Assembly: GCF_934643405.1 (NCBI RefSeq)
Contig: NZ_CAKUCL010000018.1
Location: 1-52,373, forward strand
DNA: 52,373 nucleotides
Direction: 5' to 3'
Source: an uncultured Actinoplanes sp.
GTDB taxonomy: Bacteria > Actinomycetota > Actinomycetes > Mycobacteriales > Micromonosporaceae
The position numbers were made by a program, and so were the translations under genes. Numbering within the stretch: position 1 is the first letter of the stretch; every line of letters starts with the position of its first letter. Under the pieces are notes generated by a model. It saw only the letters and a program-made list of their open reading frames with translations, was not told the DNA's origin and did not search any database. Below, one piece after another: positions 50,099 to 52,373 of this stretch.

Positions 50099-50122
50099 CG
50101 GCTGTTCCCGAAAGGCATTCCC

Positions 50123-50335
50123 ATGGCTGTGACCAACACGTACACCGTGACCGGCATGACCTGCTCGCACTGCGTGCAGGCGGTGACCGGTGAGATCTCC
50201 GCCCTGCCGGGCGTGGCGGACGTGCAGATCGACCTGTCGTCCGGCGCCGTGACCGTGACCAGCGAGGCCCCTTTGGAGGACGAGGCGGTGCGCGCGGCGG
50301 TGGACGAGGCCGGCTACGAGCTCGCCCATGCCTGA
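50123..50335 (+). CDS. copZ: CopZ-like copper chaperone (HMA domain)
   Basis: The protein has 70 residues and is a single heavy-metal-associated domain with GMTCSHC (Cys14 and Cys17). The fold pattern YTVTGMTCSHCVQAVTGEI and ALPGVADVQIDLSSGAVTVTS fits. It carries Cu(I) to transporters. It sits between csoR and the His-rich membrane protein; no CopA ATPase gene is next to it in this window. Confidence 0.92.
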   Translation: MAVTNTYTVTGMTCSHCVQAVTGEISALPGVADVQIDLSSGAVTVTSEAPLEDEAVRAAVDEAGYELAHA

Positions 50336-51602
50336 CGGCAGCGGCGCAGCCCAGCGCGGCGGCCCCGGCGCGGTGAATCCACCGGCCGGCGAAGCCGCGC
50401 AGGCGCCGAAGGGTCGGCGGCTCTGGGCCCTCGGCCGCGACGAGACAGCGCCGCCTGACGCCGACGCCGGCGCGAGCGCCAAGGTCAGCACCAACGCCGA
50501 CGCCGGCGCGGACGCCAAGGTCAGCACCGACGCCGGCGCGGATGCCAAGGTCAGCGCCGACGACCGCCGTGTCGGTCAACCTCATGCCGCCCATGGGGCG
50601 GCCTCCGCCGGCGACAGCTCGACGGTCGACGACGTCCTGACGCCGGCCGCCGAGAGCCCGACGGGTAACCGGGCCGGGTTTCGGGTTGCCGCGTATGGGG
50701 CGCTTCTCGTTGTGGTGCTCTTCGCGGGATACGGGCTCGGACGGCTCAACAGCGGCGCTGCCTCGGCCACCGCTCCTCCGACCGGTGGCGGCGCCACCGG
50801 GGCGCCCATGGCGGGGATGGCCGTCGACGAGAACCAGCCGCACGTGCACAACACCGACGGCACCGTCAGCCAAGGCGGCGTCTCGCAACCCATGGCCGCC
50901 GCCGTGGGCGGGCTCTCGCTCAGCTCCGCAGGGCTGACGCTGGTTCCGGCGCGAAGCGCGTTCACGGCCGGGCGCAAACAACGCCTGGAGTTCCGGATCG
51001 TGGGGAGCGGCGGGGCCGCCGTCACCACCTACGCCCTGGTGCATGACAAGCTTCTGCATCTCGTCGTGGTGCGGCGGGATCTGAGCGGGTTCCAGCATCT
51101 GCACCCCACCATGGCGCCCGACGGGACCTGGGGGATCGACCTCACGCTCGCCGAGCCGGGGATGTACCGGATGATCGCCGACTTCACGGCGGTCGTCGGT
51201 GGGCAGCAGATCGCCACCACGCTCGGCGGCGACCTCACCGTGGCGGGGAACTACTCGCCCACGGTGCTTCCGGCGGCGAGCCGGTCCAGTGTGGTGGACG
51301 GGTTCACGGTTGCGTACGAAGGCACCGCCGGCACCACCTCCATCCAGCCCATGCTGGTCGACGTCACCGGGCCGGACGGCAGGCCCGCCGCCCTCGAGCC
51401 GTACCTGGCCGCCTTCGGGCACCTCGTCGTGATGCGCCAAGGGGATCTCGGGTACGTCCACGTGCACCCGGAGGCGCAACTGGTCGACGGCAAGGTCAAG
51501 TTCTGGGTGGCCATGCCGAGCGCGGGGACCTATCGGATGTTCTTCGACTTCCAGGTCGCCGGGAAGGTGCACACCGCCGAGTGGACGGCGGTGATCAGCT
51601 GA
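50328..51602 (+). CDS. His/Met-rich membrane-anchored protein of the copper operon
   Basis: The protein has 424 residues. The cytoplasmic N-terminal part (1-115) is Ala/Asp/Lys-rich with two to three copies of a DAGADAKVST-like repeat, then one membrane helix (FRVAAYGALLVVVLFAGYGL). The outer part has His and Met clusters (GAPMAGMAVDENQPHVHNTDG) and two parallel motifs, FQHLHPTMAPDGTW and YVHVHPE, that could bind copper. I know no defined function. ATG 50328 overlaps the copZ stop by 8 bases, and the last 8 bases overlap the convergent methyltransferase. Confidence 0.78.
   Translation: MPDGSGAAQRGGPGAVNPPAGEAAQAPKGRRLWALGRDETAPPDADAGASAKVSTNADAGADAKVSTDAGADAKVSADDRRVGQPHAAHGAASAGDSSTVDDVLTPAAESPTGNRAGFRVAAYGALLVVVLFAGYGLGRLNSGAASATAPPTGGGATGAPMAGMAVDENQPHVHNTDGTVSQGGVSQPMAAAVGGLSLSSAGLTLVPARSAFTAGRKQRLEFRIVGSGGAAVTTYALVHDKLLHLVVVRRDLSGFQHLHPTMAPDGTWGIDLTLAEPGMYRMIADFTAVVGGQQIATTLGGDLTVAGNYSPTVLPAASRSSVVDGFTVAYEGTAGTTSIQPMLVDVTGPDGRPAALEPYLAAFGHLVVMRQGDLGYVHVHPEAQLVDGKVKFWVAMPSAGTYRMFFDFQVAGKVHTAEWTAVIS
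50461..50560 (+). repeat. In-frame tandem repeat coding DAGADAKVST
   Basis: GACGCCGGCGCG recurs at 50463, 50499 and 50529, in units of 36 and 30 bp, within the N-terminal part of the copper operon membrane protein. Lengths are multiples of 3, so the frame is kept. Confidence 0.8.
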
Positions 51603-52373
51603 GCATTTTCTCCAGGGCCGGCGTCACGCCCCACTGAGCGGTCAGCGACTCGTACTCGGCGCGCTGGGAATCGGTCGGGGGAGCGTCGGTGCGGCGGGAA
51701 CGCAGCAGCAGGTTGCGCGGCGTGTGCGCGGAGTCGATGAACTCGACGACGTCGACCTTGTAGCCGTTGAGCCGCAGCAACGACGCGCGCAGCGAATCGG
51801 TCAGGACGTCGGCGAAGCGTTCCCGCATGATCGCGTGGCGGGTCAGCTCGGTGAACGGCGCCGGCGCGGACTGGCCCTTGAGCTGGGCGGCGATGTCGTG
51901 GTGGCAGCACGGCGCGGCCAGCACCCACTGCGCCGACCAATGCACGGCGCGAGCCAGCGCCTGGTCGGTCGCGGTGTCGCACGCGTGCAACGCCAGCACC
52001 AGATCCGGCTCGAACGGCAGGGACGCCTCCTCGATCGTCCCCGCCACGAACGTCACGTCGTCGGCACAGCCGAGCTCCTCGGCCACGGCCGAGTTCCGTA
52101 CGCGCTGGTCCTCACGCACATCGACCCCGACGACCTGAACCGCAACGCCGCGCCCGGCCAGATAGCGGTACGCCGCGAAGGTCAGGTACGCGTTTCCGCA
52201 GCCCAGGTCGACGACGCGCAGGGGCGACGGCAACTTCGCGGGCAGCGTCGCCTCCAACGCGCGCAGGAAAGCGTCGATCTGCCGCCGCTTCGCCGCGTTG
52301 CCACCGATCACCCGGAACAGCGGATCGCCCGGGTCGAGCAGCCACTGCTTCTGCCGATCATGCGCAGCGGGCC
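51595..52373 (-). CDS. SAM-dependent methyltransferase, Methyltransf_32-like (partial)
   Basis: The frame runs off the right edge, so the N-terminus is missing; about 259 residues are visible. Motif I is VVDLGCGNAYLTFAAYRYL, and VVGVDVREDQRVR follows. LVLALHACDTATD and APCCHHDIAAQL are typical of the METTL25/TRM13-like Methyltransf_32 family, where PCCHH is characteristic. Relatives methylate rRNA, tRNA or protein; the target is unknown. It is convergent with the copper operon, overlapping its end by 8 bases. Confidence 0.82.
   Translation of the reverse strand, partial: PAAHDRQKQWLLDPGDPLFRVIGGNAAKRRQIDAFLRALEATLPAKLPSPLRVVDLGCGNAYLTFAAYRYLAGRGVAVQVVGVDVREDQRVRNSAVAEELGCADDVTFVAGTIEEASLPFEPDLVLALHACDTATDQALARAVHWSAQWVLAAPCCHHDIAAQLKGQSAPAPFTELTRHAIMRERFADVLTDSLRASLLRLNGYKVDVVEFIDSAHTPRNLLLRSRRTDAPPTDSQRAEYESLTAQWGVTPALEKMLS

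Overview
The window is high-GC DNA with dense, short-spaced genes, many GTG or TTG starts and strong stem-loop terminators between convergent genes. It encodes a mycothiol-type nitroreductase homologue, a resuscitation-promoting factor behind a c-di-AMP riboswitch, and DUF3040, DUF3052, CGNR and trans-acting enoyl reductase-like proteins. Together these point to a mycelial actinobacterium, most likely Micromonosporaceae (Actinoplanes-like). That placement is inference from gene families. No plasmid, phage, IS element, CRISPR array, tRNA or rRNA was recognised, and the window looks chromosomal.

Layout. 1-2.9 kb: end of an unknown gene, a ricin-type lectin protein, then a convergent pair of partner-switching proteins (STAS-ATPase facing sigma factor-STAS). 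2.9-8.1 kb: two drug-response modules, a two-HTH MerR regulator divergent from an erythromycin esterase/DUF6194 fusion, and a TetR-nitroreductase operon divergent from a QacA-type exporter over a 13-bp iterated operator. 8.2-13.2 kb: Hsp20, CGNR protein and MFS exporter, methyltransferase, TetR-alcohol dehydrogenase. 13.2-21.6 kb: stand-alone flavin reductase module, YqeY, LysR/SnoaL pair, Rpf with c-di-AMP riboswitch, enoyl reductase-like protein, TetR-membrane protein, GNAT, AlkZ-like glycosylase, DUF3040. 21.6-22.2 kb: non-coding repeats. 22.2-29.3 kb: GT2/GtrA and GT39 envelope glycosyltransferases, DAHP synthase behind an aromatic leader-peptide attenuator, and an OmpR-type two-component system.

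29.4-35.4 kb: small PEP-CTERM-like membrane protein, secreted glycosidase-like protein, TPR and Smr genes, membrane M28 peptidase, zinc-ribbon protein. 35.4-40.3 kb: overlapping signalling operon (receiver-SpoIIE phosphatase, CHASE3 kinase, receiver) running into an inositol monophosphatase-family gene and an SDR. 40.3-47.2 kb: secreted coiled-coil protein, spermidine synthase-like membrane protein, Ser/Thr kinase, MFS exporter with a possible leader peptide, SDR, DUF3052. 47.2-52.4 kb: 17-bp tandem repeats, two DnaA-box-like sites, a RecQ helicase-phosphoribosyltransferase fusion, a csoR-copZ copper operon ending in a His-rich membrane protein, and a methyltransferase cut by the right edge.

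The most notable items are the aromatic leader peptide (W-Y-W-R-F) with terminator ahead of DAHP synthase, the two STAS fusions that both lack the phosphoacceptor serine, the 13-bp iterated operator of the TetR/exporter/nitroreductase module, the c-di-AMP riboswitch ahead of Rpf, the Ere-DUF6194 and RecQ-PRTase fusions, and three separate intergenic minisatellites.
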